DNA of 64,000 bases from the NCBI GenBank assembly GCA_963556695.1, contig CAUWAG010000003.1, positions 806,001 through 870,000 on the forward strand. The letters are read 5' to 3'. The number at the start of each line of letters is the position of its first letter. The stretch's first letter is position 1. The notes beneath the pieces were generated by a model. That model saw nothing but the letters and a program-made list of their open reading frames with translations. It ran no database searches and was not told the DNA's origin. Position numbers and translations under genes: made by a program. Positions 20,804-32,174 of the stretch are shown piece after piece. This DNA is from Anthostomella pinea. Lineage: Eukaryota > Ascomycota > Sordariomycetes > Xylariales > Xylariaceae.

Positions 20804-23373
20804 GGTGGCCGGTGTCGGGCAGGTCTGGCAGCTTCAAGCAAGGGTATAGTTCTCGAAGATAGACAGTGAAGTGATTTGACGAAGCAGACTGTTGTGGAGT
20901 GAATGTGAGCCATCGACCAAGAGCAGTAGAGCTGTAATTATGTGAATGGGAGCGCGCAATAAATCGAGGGGCGCCAAACCAAGCGCTCAGTATACTCCGG
21001 ATAAATGCACCCTCGGATGAGCGTGACTCACAAATGGAGATCAGATGGTGGTTTCGGTGATTCACGGATGTATGTGATTCGGAAACCTGAAAATGGGCTT
21101 CATGTTCGGACGATTCCCCTTTGACTGGAAGAAGACTGATTGCTCGCATGGCAGTCACCATGGGAGAAATCATCCCATATACGCGGTGGGTCTCAACTGA
21201 TTGTTTGACATTGTGAGTCGGTGTTGGACCTCCAGTTTGCTTGCAAAACGGTTGTTGGCCTTTTTTCTTTGTTCTGTAGGGGGCCGAGGTGTTGGTACGT
21301 CTTCGGCCCAACCAACTCGTTTGTCCCTACGATGTTGGCCCTGGGAAACAGTGTCGCGCTGGTGATTCACACCACGGTGTTCATGCAGATTCATGAGAAC
21401 CTCGGATGTAACATGGCAGCTCCCTCCTTTCCTTAGAAGTCGTCTGGGTTCTACTCGTAAATTGGATCAGTGGAACATGTGACCCCATGATGTACACATT
21501 GTCAGGGCCTCGACGGGAACAGGCGATAAAGAAAGGAGGGCGAAAGGGACTTGACCAAACCCTACGTCCTTCAAGTTTTCATCCACCAATCAAACTTGAG
21601 CAAATGGCATCGCCACCACCAGCCTTTGACACCACTCAGCCCAATTAACGAGGTTAGATCGGCTGAGTTGGTTGGTTGGCTGTTTAACGTCTAAGCATGT
21701 GCCCTCAAGGGCGATAGGACGTGACAAGCAGTCCACCCGTCCCACCGCCAATAGGTCACCGTCTCTCCGACCGTACCGCGAGCTCCTCCCACCGCCGCGG
21801 CAGTGGTTCACCAGCAATTTGGACGGTACGTATCGTCAGCCCCTTCTATCGACGTATGCTCGGCGTCGGGACTCTCTCATATCGTGGTCCGGGGCCGTCG
21901 GCGTCACGTCGCTAATGAGTGCGCGCGCCGTGATCCTCGTCGTCAGGTCCTGCGGCGACGAGCGGCACGTCTCCTTTCCCTAAGGTCTGGAACCGTCGCG
22001 ACGACGACGACCACGACCGCGACGACGACGATTGCGACGACGACCTCGTGAGAGCCCAGTCCAAACCGCGGGTGATAAGCGGCAGGGTGTCGGTTCGAGT
22101 CCGGCCTGGACCAAACTTTCTTTGCCTCCGAGGGGCTTTTGTGCAAATCCCCTTTCCGACGTTTCGATTCGAAGGAACCATGATCATTCAAGTGAGTGCA
22201 ACACCACATACTGTCGTAGTGACCATAGTCGGATCTCTAATGCGAGTGTGATGAGACTTTCGCATAGCAACTACACATGCTGCTTGTAGAGCCTTAGGCG
22301 GTGTGCGAAGTCAAACAAGACAACGCTGGACCCCGAATGGCGAACCAAGAGGCGCCAGACCACTGCATGCCACGACACTGGACAGGCGATGATTAAAGAA
22401 CGAGCAACCGACGCGCCCGGGGATGCCTTTCGCTATGTACGCTGCGAATGCCGCATGTCAAGGTCTCAGTCTCTGCGATGGCAGCCGAGTGTATCGCCAT
22501 AGTCGCACCTCGTTGCAGTCATGCCGAGGCGAAGGTGGAGGACGAAGGCGACCTGATCTCATGGTACAGTTGGAGACCGGACAGTGGTGGAGGAGGAACA
22601 CGAAGGATGGAATAGGCCGTCAAAGGGTGGTGTCAGCATGGCAACGATGATAGAGTCAGAGGTCGCTTCATGAGGACGACCAAGTGTGGTACATTATGAT
22701 GTTGAAAATGGCTGTTTCATCAGCATCAATTCGTGTTCACGAGACCTCGACAGACCAAAGCCATCACGTGTTGATTTGGCATCTCGCTTCTGAAGACATC
22801 ACCAGCCTGCCAGCTTGAAGAGCAGACGTGGTTAGAGTGTATGGGCCTATTGGAAACCACTACCCCCTTTGGTGGCGCTCAAATAAAGGAGCACTTAGTG
22901 GTGCCAAGAAAGAACAATCAATAGCAGTACGGTAACTCGAACCGCCGAGCCCAATTTCGGGTGCGCAACTGCGGCTGGCCATCTTGGCCATCTGCTAGCG
23001 AATTTCTCGTATGGATGTTGGGTTATCACCTCAGACCTGCAGCATCGCAAGCGGTCGCAGCAGAGGTCATGCGATTCAAGACGGGAACACGCCATGACTG
23101 GAAATGGTTCATTTGGGGCTCTCATATCGTCGTGACTTTGAACAGTTTACCACGGGCAGTCCGCGTGTCGAGCTTCCGTACATTGACGTAAGCGGTACAA
23201 CGGATGGTGGAGGTGGAATGTCCACCGTGGAACTTGGAGATTCCCGTCTAATTTGTTGGTCCCGATCATGTTCGGTTTCGGTCCGGGTGGGCCAACGGCC
23301 CGTGATGTCATCAGCCATGGATCTCGTGGAACGCATTGAAGCATCGATGTTTCGTCGGTATCGTCCTGTCTTA
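20804..23373. other. Gene-poor stretch with a CGA-rich microsatellite and a tRNA-like 3' fragment
   Basis: 2.6 kb with no convincing protein gene. It holds the presumed promoter of the 446-aa gene, an imperfect CGA/CGN repeat near 21995-22050 and a B-box-like sequence at about 22091. Small frames within the GC-rich part are consequences of the CGA repeat. Confidence 0.5.
21995..22050. repeat. Imperfect (CGA)n microsatellite
   Basis: A run of cgacgacgacgaccacgacc-type triplets with interruptions. It generates open frames on both strands (Asp, Arg or Thr/Ser runs), which should not be taken as genes. Confidence 0.75.
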
Positions 23374-23401
23374 GGCGTTTTCGGTAGGAAAATCCGAACT
23401 T
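23374..23401 (+). repeat. Left terminal inverted repeat of the AT-rich element
   Basis: GGCGTTTTCGGTAGGAAAAT followed by CCGAACTT. It matches the reverse complement of the right end with one substitution and one single-base gap. Confidence 0.75.
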
Positions 23402-24214
23402 GGGAAACTCTCTAAATGTACCTCTAAAATGCTAGGCCCGCCCGAAAAACACTAGATAATAGATTAGCGCCTAAATACGCAGCTAAATACGATTAAAAAG
23501 GGATATATTATCGTAATATAACTAAGGGTATATTTTAAATATATTCGACGTTTTTCCCCCTTATAACCTTTTATAAAATATACATTTTTATTAAATCCGA
23601 CTTTTTTAAGTTATATTATAATTAAGATAAATTGATACACTGTAGTATATTAATTTTAAATAAATTATAAAGTTTAGAAAGTTTAATTAACTTTTGACTT
23701 TTATATACCTTATTTTCAACATATTTAATATTATTATTAATATATATTGATAAATAGTTACTATTTTAATAAAAACGTTTATTTGAGCTTTTTATACTTT
23801 ATAGTTGCTTTTTAACGCTATATTCACGATAATAGAGAGAAAAAACGATACCAATAACAAGTTATAATTCTATTTATGTAATGGAAAAAAGATAGTTAAA
23901 CGTTTACTATTTAACGTTATAACTTTAAATTTTAAGAAATATATATATTATAAGGCATACTTTTTTTACCTTGAAAACTAAGTTATTATCTATCTTTATT
24001 TTAAAAATAATAATTATATTAACACTTAATAATAACTTTTTAATTTTTCTACGATATATATAAAACAACTTACTTTTTAAGACTTTAAGATTATTTGACG
24101 CTACTTAATGTTTACTTTTAACGATATTTTTATTAAAATGCTAGATAATATAATTTATTTATTTAATAAACTCATTCCTTTTATTGATTAATGTAAAGTT
24201 TGATTTGAATATTG

Positions 24215-24365
24215 TTGTCATTCTCAAGTATGCTCGGCAGGGCTAATCTACAGCTAAATACCATACTGCACTATGCCAGAGTGTATCCACTGTTCCCTTA
24301 ACAGCCCCCTAGTGGGTACTGCACCTAAGGGCACCATATCTAGGATCCAACATCTGACACTAGGT
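24215..24365. other. GC-normal island inside the AT-rich element
   Basis: About 150 bp of ordinary composition (around 'gctcggcagggctaatctac' and 'agccccctagtgggtactgc') lies in the middle of otherwise AT-saturated sequence. It may be a later insertion or a segment spared from mutation. No terminal repeat could be defined. Confidence 0.55.
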
Positions 24366-24727
24366 AAATATATTTAGTTTTTAAGATTTATAAGGTTTTA
24401 AAAACGGATAAGAATTAATGACGATTTATAATATTAAAGCTTATTAACAGTAAGATATTTAAGTACCTATATTAATGTTGTTTTAAATAAATAAGAAAAA
24501 AACACGTTTAATAAAACAAAGTCTTTAAATATAAGATAAAAAACACCGATTTAACAATTCTACGCTATAAATAACGTAAAGGTTTACTTATATTTATAAA
24601 CACCCAAAAAACGGCAATTTCTAAAGACTTAAAATATATTAAGCGATAATCTTTTATACTCTTATCACGCGCTGCACTTAAATCGCTATAGTAGGCGGAA
24701 TACGGGTGTAGCTTTTGTTTATTTCTT

Positions 24728-24756
24728 AAGTTCAGGATTTTCCTACCGAACACGCC
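24728..24756 (-). repeat. Right terminal inverted repeat of the AT-rich element
   Basis: Read on the minus strand: GGCGTGTTCGGTAGGAAAAT followed by CCTGAACTT. It mirrors the left end about 1.35 kb away. Confidence 0.75.
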
Positions 24757-26017
24757 CGTTCGCATCTTATTTGGCCATCGTAGGACTCGTTACGGTCCCA
24801 CACCGTGTCTAACCGCTGATAAAATGCGCGAGCCGCTCAATTGTCAATTGGCAACCGTGACATGTGATGAGATCATTGTCAGTGGATTGCAGTAGTAGGA
24901 CCCTGTGACATGTGAGACCCTGACACTGCCCGCCCAGTGCCCAGGGGCCCCAGGTGGATCTGGACCCTGAAGACCTTAATTAGATCATCGAGTGGATACG
25001 CCCACCGGTGGGTGATTAGGTATGGTGGAGATTGGCGTACCCCACATGGAGCCGAGGGCGGCTCCAGGCGCCTTTAGGAGTTCCAACATGATGGGTCCAT
25101 GGCCCTCTTACCTTTAGCAGCTTAGGTACCTAAGTAGTTAATAGTGCCGTTGCGGCCGTCTCGCCTGTGTACATGCTCTGTACGCAGCAAAGACTCTGCA
25201 GAAACACACCCGACTGCAGCTGCAACTGCGTAAATTGGGGCCGAGACGCGTGCGGGGGACGACTGGATTGGGGCTGAGCCATTCTGCATTCTGAGCCACC
25301 TTGCGCCAGTCACGGTGCGACGACCAGGCACGCGCGGCTTGGCAGTAGGGTCCAGTTAGCGACGGAGGCCAGACCGCCAGGGTCACTTAGTCCGTACCAG
25401 CGTACCCCGTATAAGCCGCCGGTGTTCAGCCGTTGCAGCTGTAGGTACCCACCCGTTACCGTCACCGTCACCGTCACCATACCTACTATGTAGCTTGAGG
25501 GGTCTCGGGGGCGTGCCCAGGGTCTCGCGGCATGGGGCCTGGGGCCTGGACGGCTGGAGGCCTGGCCGACCGGAAAACGCCCCCAAACGATAGTTACCGA
25601 TGGTCCAAAACAATACCGCTCCACTATGTATCGATGCGAAGATCGCCTGAAGCGGTTTGCGCGTTTGGGGGAGCAGCAAAAGCCCGCACACTGCACAGCC
25701 CTGACAGCCTGCAGACTGTACTGTATTCGTAGGCGACCTAATGTGGGTAGCCGGATCCATGCATCCGAGGGAAGCTGAATTACAGGCTTTTGGCTTGGCT
25801 AACGGTTGAACCCGCCAAAACGGACAATGGAAAATGAAGAGGAAAGGAGGTGTCCCGACAAGCAGGACAAGAGAACTGCAGACTGCAGAATGCAGGCCCT
25901 GACTCCCACTCCTGGGCAGCGCTTGAGGAAGGGGCCAATGCCGCGTGTCACGTCTCGTCCCTTCTGCTCTTTTGCCGTGTCATGCCTGCCATTGACCATT
26001 GACCATTGACATCCCAC
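24757..26017. other. Gene-free stretch between AT-rich element and desaturase leader
   Basis: GC returns to normal at once. Contains short simple repeats such as ccgtcaccgtcaccgtcacc near 25457. No gene is supported. Confidence 0.5.
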
Positions 26018-26077
26018 TGCCCTGGTGACTGCCCTGGTGACTGCCCTGGTGACTGCCCTGGTGACTGCCCTGGTGAC
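26018..26077. repeat. 12-bp minisatellite upstream of the desaturase
   Basis: Five consecutive perfect copies of actgccctggtg, followed by partial copies (ctgcccactgcccactgcc). The period of 12 keeps all six frames open, which explains repetitive frames such as (GDCP)n here. It lies about 650 bp 5' of the desaturase start codon, in the probable promoter or 5' leader. Confidence 0.9.
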
Positions 26078-26733
26078 TGCCCACTGCCCACTGCCAACTG
26101 CAACTGCCAACTTTCCAAGGTACCTGCTCCTCTCGTCTCGCAGTTGCCAATCTGTCCCGACTCTCACCCACCAGACCAACGGGTATCCCCAGGGCAGTGT
26201 GGATTCTGCCGTGCACACTTAAGGAAGGAAGGGTCTGGGTCTGGGCCTGGTAGCCTGCAAGTTGTTGCAACTCGGCAACTCCAACCTGCTCCTGCCTCTG
26301 CCTCTGCTTCTTTGTGCAAGGTGTTGTCCCTCTCTGTGCCCCAACCTGAGCTTGCCTGATTGTTTCTCAAGCATCTTCTACCAATCTTCCATCATTCCTT
26401 CATTGATTCACTTCAAGTTCTTCGTCCACGCATACCTCATCACACCCATCACACCGGGCCAACGCCAACGCTAGGGTTCAATACCACCACCACCACCACC
26501 ACACTGGGCCATTGGTTGTTTGCCAGACCGCGAGACAGTTTGCCATTGTTCGGTCGCCTTCTTTTCTGCACCGTCTGCAGCCACTCTCTCTCTTCCTTTT
26601 ATTCCGTTCGTATTCTCGACTGCAACCGAACAGCGAACAATTCGCATACCAGTCTCGAGACAAACCACCTTCAGAACCGACAATCTGCCCCTGGGCCGGC
26701 CTCGATCACCACGGTACCCGACCAAGAGCCGAC

Positions 26734-29075
26734 ATGGCGACTCGGGACAGAACCCTGACACCGCGCGCGGTCAGGTCATTGATTGCCGAAGGACACAGCA
26801 TAGTCATCTTCGAAGACAGCGTGCTGAAGCTCGACTCCTGGCTCGAGAAGCATCCCGGAGGTCAGCTCGCTATCAAGCACATGATAGGGCGCGATGCGAC
26901 CGACGAGATCAAGGTGTAAGTGCTCCCACGCATCCTTGTCTTCGTTCCAGCGGCTTCGCCCGTGTCCCAACCTGCCTCCCAGTCCAGTTCCAGTTCCCAG
27001 TCCAGACCCCAGGTGCAGTCGCAATCCCAATCCCAATGCCAGTCTATTACCCATGGTCAGGCAATGCCCGAGACAAACGGAATAACCTGAGCCCAGAATT
27101 GCGGTGCATATTTTGAAGCTGCATTGTGTGTGCGTGTGTGTGTGCCAATAGTCAAGCGTCAAGCGGTCCATGTCCCAGTCCCAGTCCCAGTGGATGGTGG
27201 TGCATTTGGGGGTTGGAAAAGTTCAAATAGCTTCCTGGGTGTGTAGGAAGTTTGAAAGTTCGAGGTTCCCCAGATTTGCTTATGCTTACTCATATACCCG
27301 ATCCATCACATGCATCACCATGCCGTAACTCCACCATCACTCTCACTATCATAAACCCGAACATGGCCCGCGCTCCGAACCCTCTATAACACACTATTTG
27401 ATGGCTAAAACTTTGGTGTGGGGAATGCAGGAACCATTCGGCGGCCACACTCAAGACCATGAAGGCTTTTCGGATAGGCCGGAAGCTAGCTGGACCCTGG
27501 ACCAACATGACACCCCCAATCAGAGGCGGCGTCTTCGTCAAGGAGAAAGACGAAGAGGAAGACTATCCCCCGTCTTCTGCCTCCGACACGGACACGGACC
27601 TGGATACCGCCGACGATAGCATCAGTCTAGCGTCCGACCGGAGCTCCCTGACTTCTTCCACCTCGCTCACTGCCGACTCCGTCAGCCACCTCCGCCAACG
27701 ACGGCTTCCCATCCACTTCCATGACGCCGAGCTGCCCGCCGAGGGCAAGGATGAGGCTCATGGCAATGTCTACGCCATGTCTGCTGCAGAGTACACCGAA
27801 TTCGCCGTGCAGCAGAATGTAGAGGAATCCCGTATCGACTACCCGTCGCTAGATGCGGTCGTGCAGCAAGACATCGTTCGCCGATACCGAGCCTTGCATC
27901 AACGTGTCGAAGATGAGGGTCTGTACGATTGCCCGTACGTCGAGTACGGCAAGGAGATGATCCGTTATACTGCCCTATTCGCGGCATTCATGGGAACTTT
28001 GTACTACGGCTGGTACATGACGTCGGCTGTCTTCTTGGGTTTCTTCTGGGTTCGTCAAAAGCCCCCTATCACCTCACCCGAGGGCATTTACTAACATATT
28101 TCTAGCAACAAATCATGTTCACTGCTCACGATGCCGGGCATCGGGCTATTACTCACAACTTCGTTGTGGATACCCTCATTGGCATATTCATCGCCGACTT
28201 CTGCTGCGGCTTGTCGATTGGCTGGTGGAAAAGCAGTCACAACGTGCATCACCTTGTGACAAACGCACCGGTCGGTTCCTACCTTTGACCTTGGAGGGAG
28301 GATTTGATTGCTAACATCACTACAGGACCATGACCCCGATATCCAGAACACGCCGCTCTTCGCAATAGCGCCTCAATTCTTCCGAAACATCGTATCTTCG
28401 TACTACGGCGGCTTCGTATTCTATTGGGACGCCTTTGCCGATTTCATGATCCCCATTCAGAAGTACACCTACTACCCGATCATGGCCGTGGCGCGTTTCA
28501 ACCTGTACATGTTGTCATGGTTGCACGTCCTGTCGAAGAGATCCTCAGGACTCGGCACGGCGAAGTGGATCCGGCCTACCGAGATTGCTTTCATGACCAT
28601 CTACTGGTACTTCTTCGGCTACCTTCTGCTCTGGTGCTCGCTGCCAGACTGGAAGAGCCGCGTTGCCTTTGTGCTGGTGTCCCATATCGCCACCTTCCCG
28701 CTGCACGTCCAGATCACCCTCTCGCACTGGGGCATGTCTACCTCGGACCTGGGCGAGTCTGAGTCGTTCCCCCAACGCCAGCTGCGCACCACCATGGACG
28801 TCGACTGCCCCAAATGGCTCGACTTCTTCCACGGTGGCCTGCAGTTCCAAGCTGTGCACCATCTGTTCCCGCGAATGCCGCGACACAACCTCCGCAAGGC
28901 CCAGGTCTTGGTCCGCGAGTTTTGCAGAGATACCAACATTCCCTACTCGATTCTGGGCTTCGTGGATGGCAACCGTTATGTTCTCAGCCATCTTGACCAG
29001 ATTAGCGATCAGGTCAGGATCCTGATCAACTGCCAGAAGCACATGGCAAAGACGGGAGAGTCGGGACTGCACTAA
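26734..29075 (+). CDS. Cytochrome b5-fused delta-8 sphingolipid desaturase
   Basis: Exons 26734-26915, 27431-28049, 28106-28270 and 28326-29075 give a 571-aa protein. Start: ATGGCGACTCGG, first in-frame ATG of a coherent exon. The N-terminal cytochrome b5 domain has HPGG at 40-43 and the second haem-ligand His at about 63. A Ser/Asp-rich linker (about 90-150) precedes the membrane desaturase domain, whose three His boxes are HDAGH (275-279), HNVHH (312-316) and QAVHH (497-501). The QxxHH third box is diagnostic of front-end desaturases. The order and motifs match fungal delta-8 sphingolipid (long-chain base) desaturases, which act in the ER on ceramide backbones for glucosylceramide synthesis; delta-6 fatty-acid desaturase is the alternative. 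Introns 2 and 3 are 56 and 55 bp, and intron 2 has a CTAAC branch. Intron 1 is unusually long (515 bp). Confidence 0.92.
26916..27430 (+). other. Long first intron of the desaturase gene
   Basis: 515 bp, GTAAGT donor and GCAG acceptor, about nine times longer than the other introns in this gene. Contains cagtcccagtcccagtccc-type repeats and a GT-rich run near 27125-27145. Confidence 0.75.
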
Positions 29076-30940
29076 ATGTATACTGCGGCTGTGTAAAATT
29101 GGTGTAGATACAACGGAAGGCGACTGTCTCTTATGTTTTTAGAATTAAAAGAGAACGAGATTTCTCCCCAAAACTCCCTGTGTGATGCAACATCGCCTTG
29201 ACTACCCTCGCCTACGACTTGCTGTCGCCTACCCACGTGTTAAGCTGACCAATGTCGCTCTGAAACCCCTTGGGACACGGCCAATGCCCATGTACAGGTC
29301 TCAAGAGCTGTCCTGGGCCCATTGACCTATCCAACGAATGTGGGTTTCAGCCGTTTTTGCAATCCCGCAAGCCCCGAGACCGCCGTTAATGGGGAATTCC
29401 TTGCCCAAGGTCTATATGGGACCCGGCTCGACGACATCAACGCTTTTCGTACTGCCCTCGGAACGATTTAAGTGCCTGTTTCATGTCGCGTTTGGTGGGT
29501 TTGAAGCTCAGCATTGGTAGGTACCTAATAACAGGAAGTGGTCGTATATACGTGTGGGTTATCTTGAAGTAGCCTACGGAAAGGAAAACCGCCCTCCTTT
29601 CCTACGTGTGCTATTGAGCTCAAACCGAGTCCGATGGAAACTTGGCGAAGTGAGACTACTAGGTTGATAAGACCTACGAGATATATTGGTATATCGATTG
29701 TGTCGTTGGCCGGTTTTGCTACGTCTTGATCATTAGTTGCTTGACCAGCTGGTTTCCCCTGACGGACTCTTACCGTGGCCGGCTCGTTGCCCGTCCGTCG
29801 CTTAGGCCATTTCTTAGGTACTTATACTTATTCTTTCGATGTGAGGTCATGGCTAATGGAGTATCCTTTAGCGCGGTTCAACACATTGTCTTTGTCTGCA
29901 GTCTCCATGCCGGCGTGAGAGCTTCTAGCGAGCTGAACAGGACAGGACAGGACAGCCGCCGCTCCCCAACATCACCCCCGACATGCGGCAGAAGCGGAAC
30001 GTGCCGGGTCGATAGCCTTCCAATCTTCTGCCTGATTGCGGACAAGGACGTGGTCAGGTTCTCGGCAGTCACATACCCCGAGATCCCGTGCGTCGTGTAG
30101 CCAGACAAGTGAGATCTTCACGGAGGAATATAGTAAGGGTGGACCTTGCAGGACGTGGTGAACCACCGTGGCGAGGTGTCAGCAGTTGTATAAGCATCGT
30201 TATGTATCGCCGCTGCGGGCTGGCGCGACGGAATGGTAAATGCCGGGGCTACTTCATGGGCAGGTTGGGATCGTGGTTGTGGCTTCGAATGGGTGTGTAT
30301 AATGAGAATGTCATGGGCTGGCAGTCCTTAAAGAGCCGGCCGGGTTGGCGAAATGGACTGGTTCCCCGAGGGCGTCACCGATGCCGGGACTCGTTGTAAG
30401 ATGCATTGCTAGTAGATGCTCTGGACAAATAGCCAACTGACTCATCTAGCTTGATCATACATGACACGCAGCGACCGTGGGCTTTAGCTTGGCTATACCA
30501 ATCACTCGAAGGCACAGGTGCAGCACTGACTGCGTATAGTTGTAGATTGCAATGATGATTAGCATGTAATTTCTTGCATAAACCAAGACTCGCAACTTAG
30601 CCATCTGATACCCCTTGACGGAGGCCATGTATGCCTCGGATGATGCATCGAGTTCGTATGTCTCGTGTGCAGTAAGTCCGGTCAGTCTCAGTCTAATACA
30701 CCCGAGTAAATCATAAGAACGTTTCATTATTAATCAACATAACTTCCATGATCTGTTAGGCCTCGAGCTTGTTGTTCTACACTTTCCTTCTCGAAACCCC
30801 CCTAGATCTAAGTCGAGAGGATTGTCATCGCTCCGGCGCGATCAGTCATCCGACACGGCTGGTCTCTCCATCTCTCGCCATAGTGCGAGTCCAGCCGACG
30901 ACAGCCCTCCGTTTGTCAGACACCACTCATCCAACAGACT
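29076..30940. other. Gene-free stretch downstream of the desaturase
   Basis: 1.9 kb with only short frames. A 90-codon minus-strand frame at 30455-30727 has a hydrophobic middle but no other support. Nothing else could be assigned. Confidence 0.5.
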
Positions 30941-32174
30941 CTAGCCAGGCAGTGACAGCCCCAGTCCTTGCAGTACCGACCGTGCTTCCCGCACCTGCTC
31001 GTTGGAATACTGCGGAAATGGACGATGAACCGCATCAATGGCGTTCGAGCGCATCTTGATGAACATCCCAGCATGTCCGCGCCGTCGCCGCAGAATATTG
31101 ACGACGGTCTCGGGCTCGTGCTGTAGCTCGTAGATATCCCCATGATATGGGGGGCCGGGCATGGTGTTGTACTGCCCATGCCTGATTTGCTTCTCATAGA
31201 ATCTCCGCACCAATATCGTGCCTGGACAGATTTTGATCAGCAACCGCAGTTCTCCGTTTCGGAGGATGCGCTGCACTGATCCTGCTTACGTAACAGATTA
31301 GAGCTGCAATAGTGTGCCTCGGGTCTGATAACCATGTACATATCCTCTCCATCTCCATATTTCTTGGTATCTGGCTTGAGCCGCAACAGCAGCCCCAACA
31401 TACGGTCGATTTCGGGTCTGACGTCGAGATTGACCTCGACTTGGATCACTGGCTGGTCTATCACCAAAGGGGCCGAGGTTCGTGATCACCGGCATAGCAC
31501 CCTTCCAAATGCGCCTTAACTTTTCGCTGGCCGTGGAATCTAGTTCTTGCCCCCCTGACACAAGAGCTTGCCAGATATCGAGGATTTGGGGCACGAGCTG
31601 GAAGTATAGCGCGGCGAAGACTATCTGGTCGGTCGGGTGGTCACGTGGCATATCCCGATGGTCCAACATGCACGACCATCGAAGTAGCTGCAACATCGAT
31701 CAACCCAAGTAGGGGTTCGTACTTGGGGATAATGGAGGTTTCTTACCTGGTAGTCGAGTCGCAAAGCGCCCGCGGTATGCAGCAGCGCGGGAGACTACTA
31801 GGGGCGCCGGCCATGTCGTGGGGATTTTCCTGAATCCTTTGTAATCGACCAAGGCGCCGGACTTCTTGTCTTGGATGACGATGACCAGTGGATAACGTTG
31901 CTCGACTGCGTGGCCAAGTTTCAGGAGAGTGTCTCTGTTAATTCCCAACAGCACCAGAATGTTGCTGTCATACAGCAGTCTAGAGCTGACCATTTGCAGA
32001 AAACAATAAAACTGAGACGTGACTTGAGGATTAGCATACGGGCGGCAAGATAGTGATAGCTGGTAGGGTATAGCGCACATTCCTCCGGGCGTAGTTGCCT
32101 CCCGGAACATATTGCGTTGGCTCATTGCTGTGCTCATCTATGATAGTGAGCTCGTCGAAGTATTGCGTAGCCAT
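30941..32174 (-). pseudogene. Frame-broken paralogue of the 446-aa hypothetical gene
   Basis: Exons: 32174-32079 (ATG, MATQYFDELTII), 32011-31747, 31687-31290, 31221-30941. Introns of 67, 59 and 68 bp (donors GTGCGC, GTAAGA, GTAAGC) fall at positions matching the 446-aa gene: the junction before LLRW is shared. Shared motifs include YPLVIVIQDKKSGALVDYKG, GALRLDYQ/LLRW and AALYFQLVPQILDIWQALVSG. Exon 2 is one base out of phase: the end reads GALRLDYQ in a different frame from the PLVIVI block. Exon 3 has an extra base near the ggcccc run at about 31473: KGAMPVITNL, then PLVIDQPVIQVEVNLDVRPE in another frame. The acidic tail is absent; the last exon ends with LQGLGLSLPG. Probably a decayed copy, though both breaks are single-base. 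Confidence 0.6.

Larger units (their letters stand above)
23374..24756. mobile_element. AT-rich DNA transposon-like element with terminal inverted repeats, RIP-eroded
   Basis: A 1,383-bp block bounded by near-identical 28/29-bp inverted repeats. The interior is extremely AT-rich with abundant TpA and no surviving transposase frame, in sharp contrast to the GC-balanced flanks. This is the usual look of repeat-induced point mutation in Pezizomycotina. The longest interior frame (66 codons at its right end) is mostly AT-derived noise plus the repeat. A flanking target-site duplication is not obvious, so the superfamily cannot be assigned. A GC-normal island sits inside it. Confidence 0.65.

Noticed and set aside
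20778..21311. Minus-strand frame of 177 codons upstream of the 446-aa gene
   Set aside because: Low-quality composition, overlaps the first exon out of frame, no splice sites that add it to the gene.
21912..22209. Ser/Arg- and Val-rich frames
   Set aside because: Products of the CGA microsatellite read in different frames.
26006..26359. Repetitive (GDCP)n and (TALV)n frames
   Set aside because: Created by the 12-bp minisatellite; no start context or conservation.
28424..29072. Several overlapping frames on both strands
   Set aside because: Shadows of the desaturase exon 4, which has the three His boxes.
30455..30727. 90-codon minus-strand frame with a hydrophobic middle
   Set aside because: No signal peptide, no splice structure and no family resemblance.
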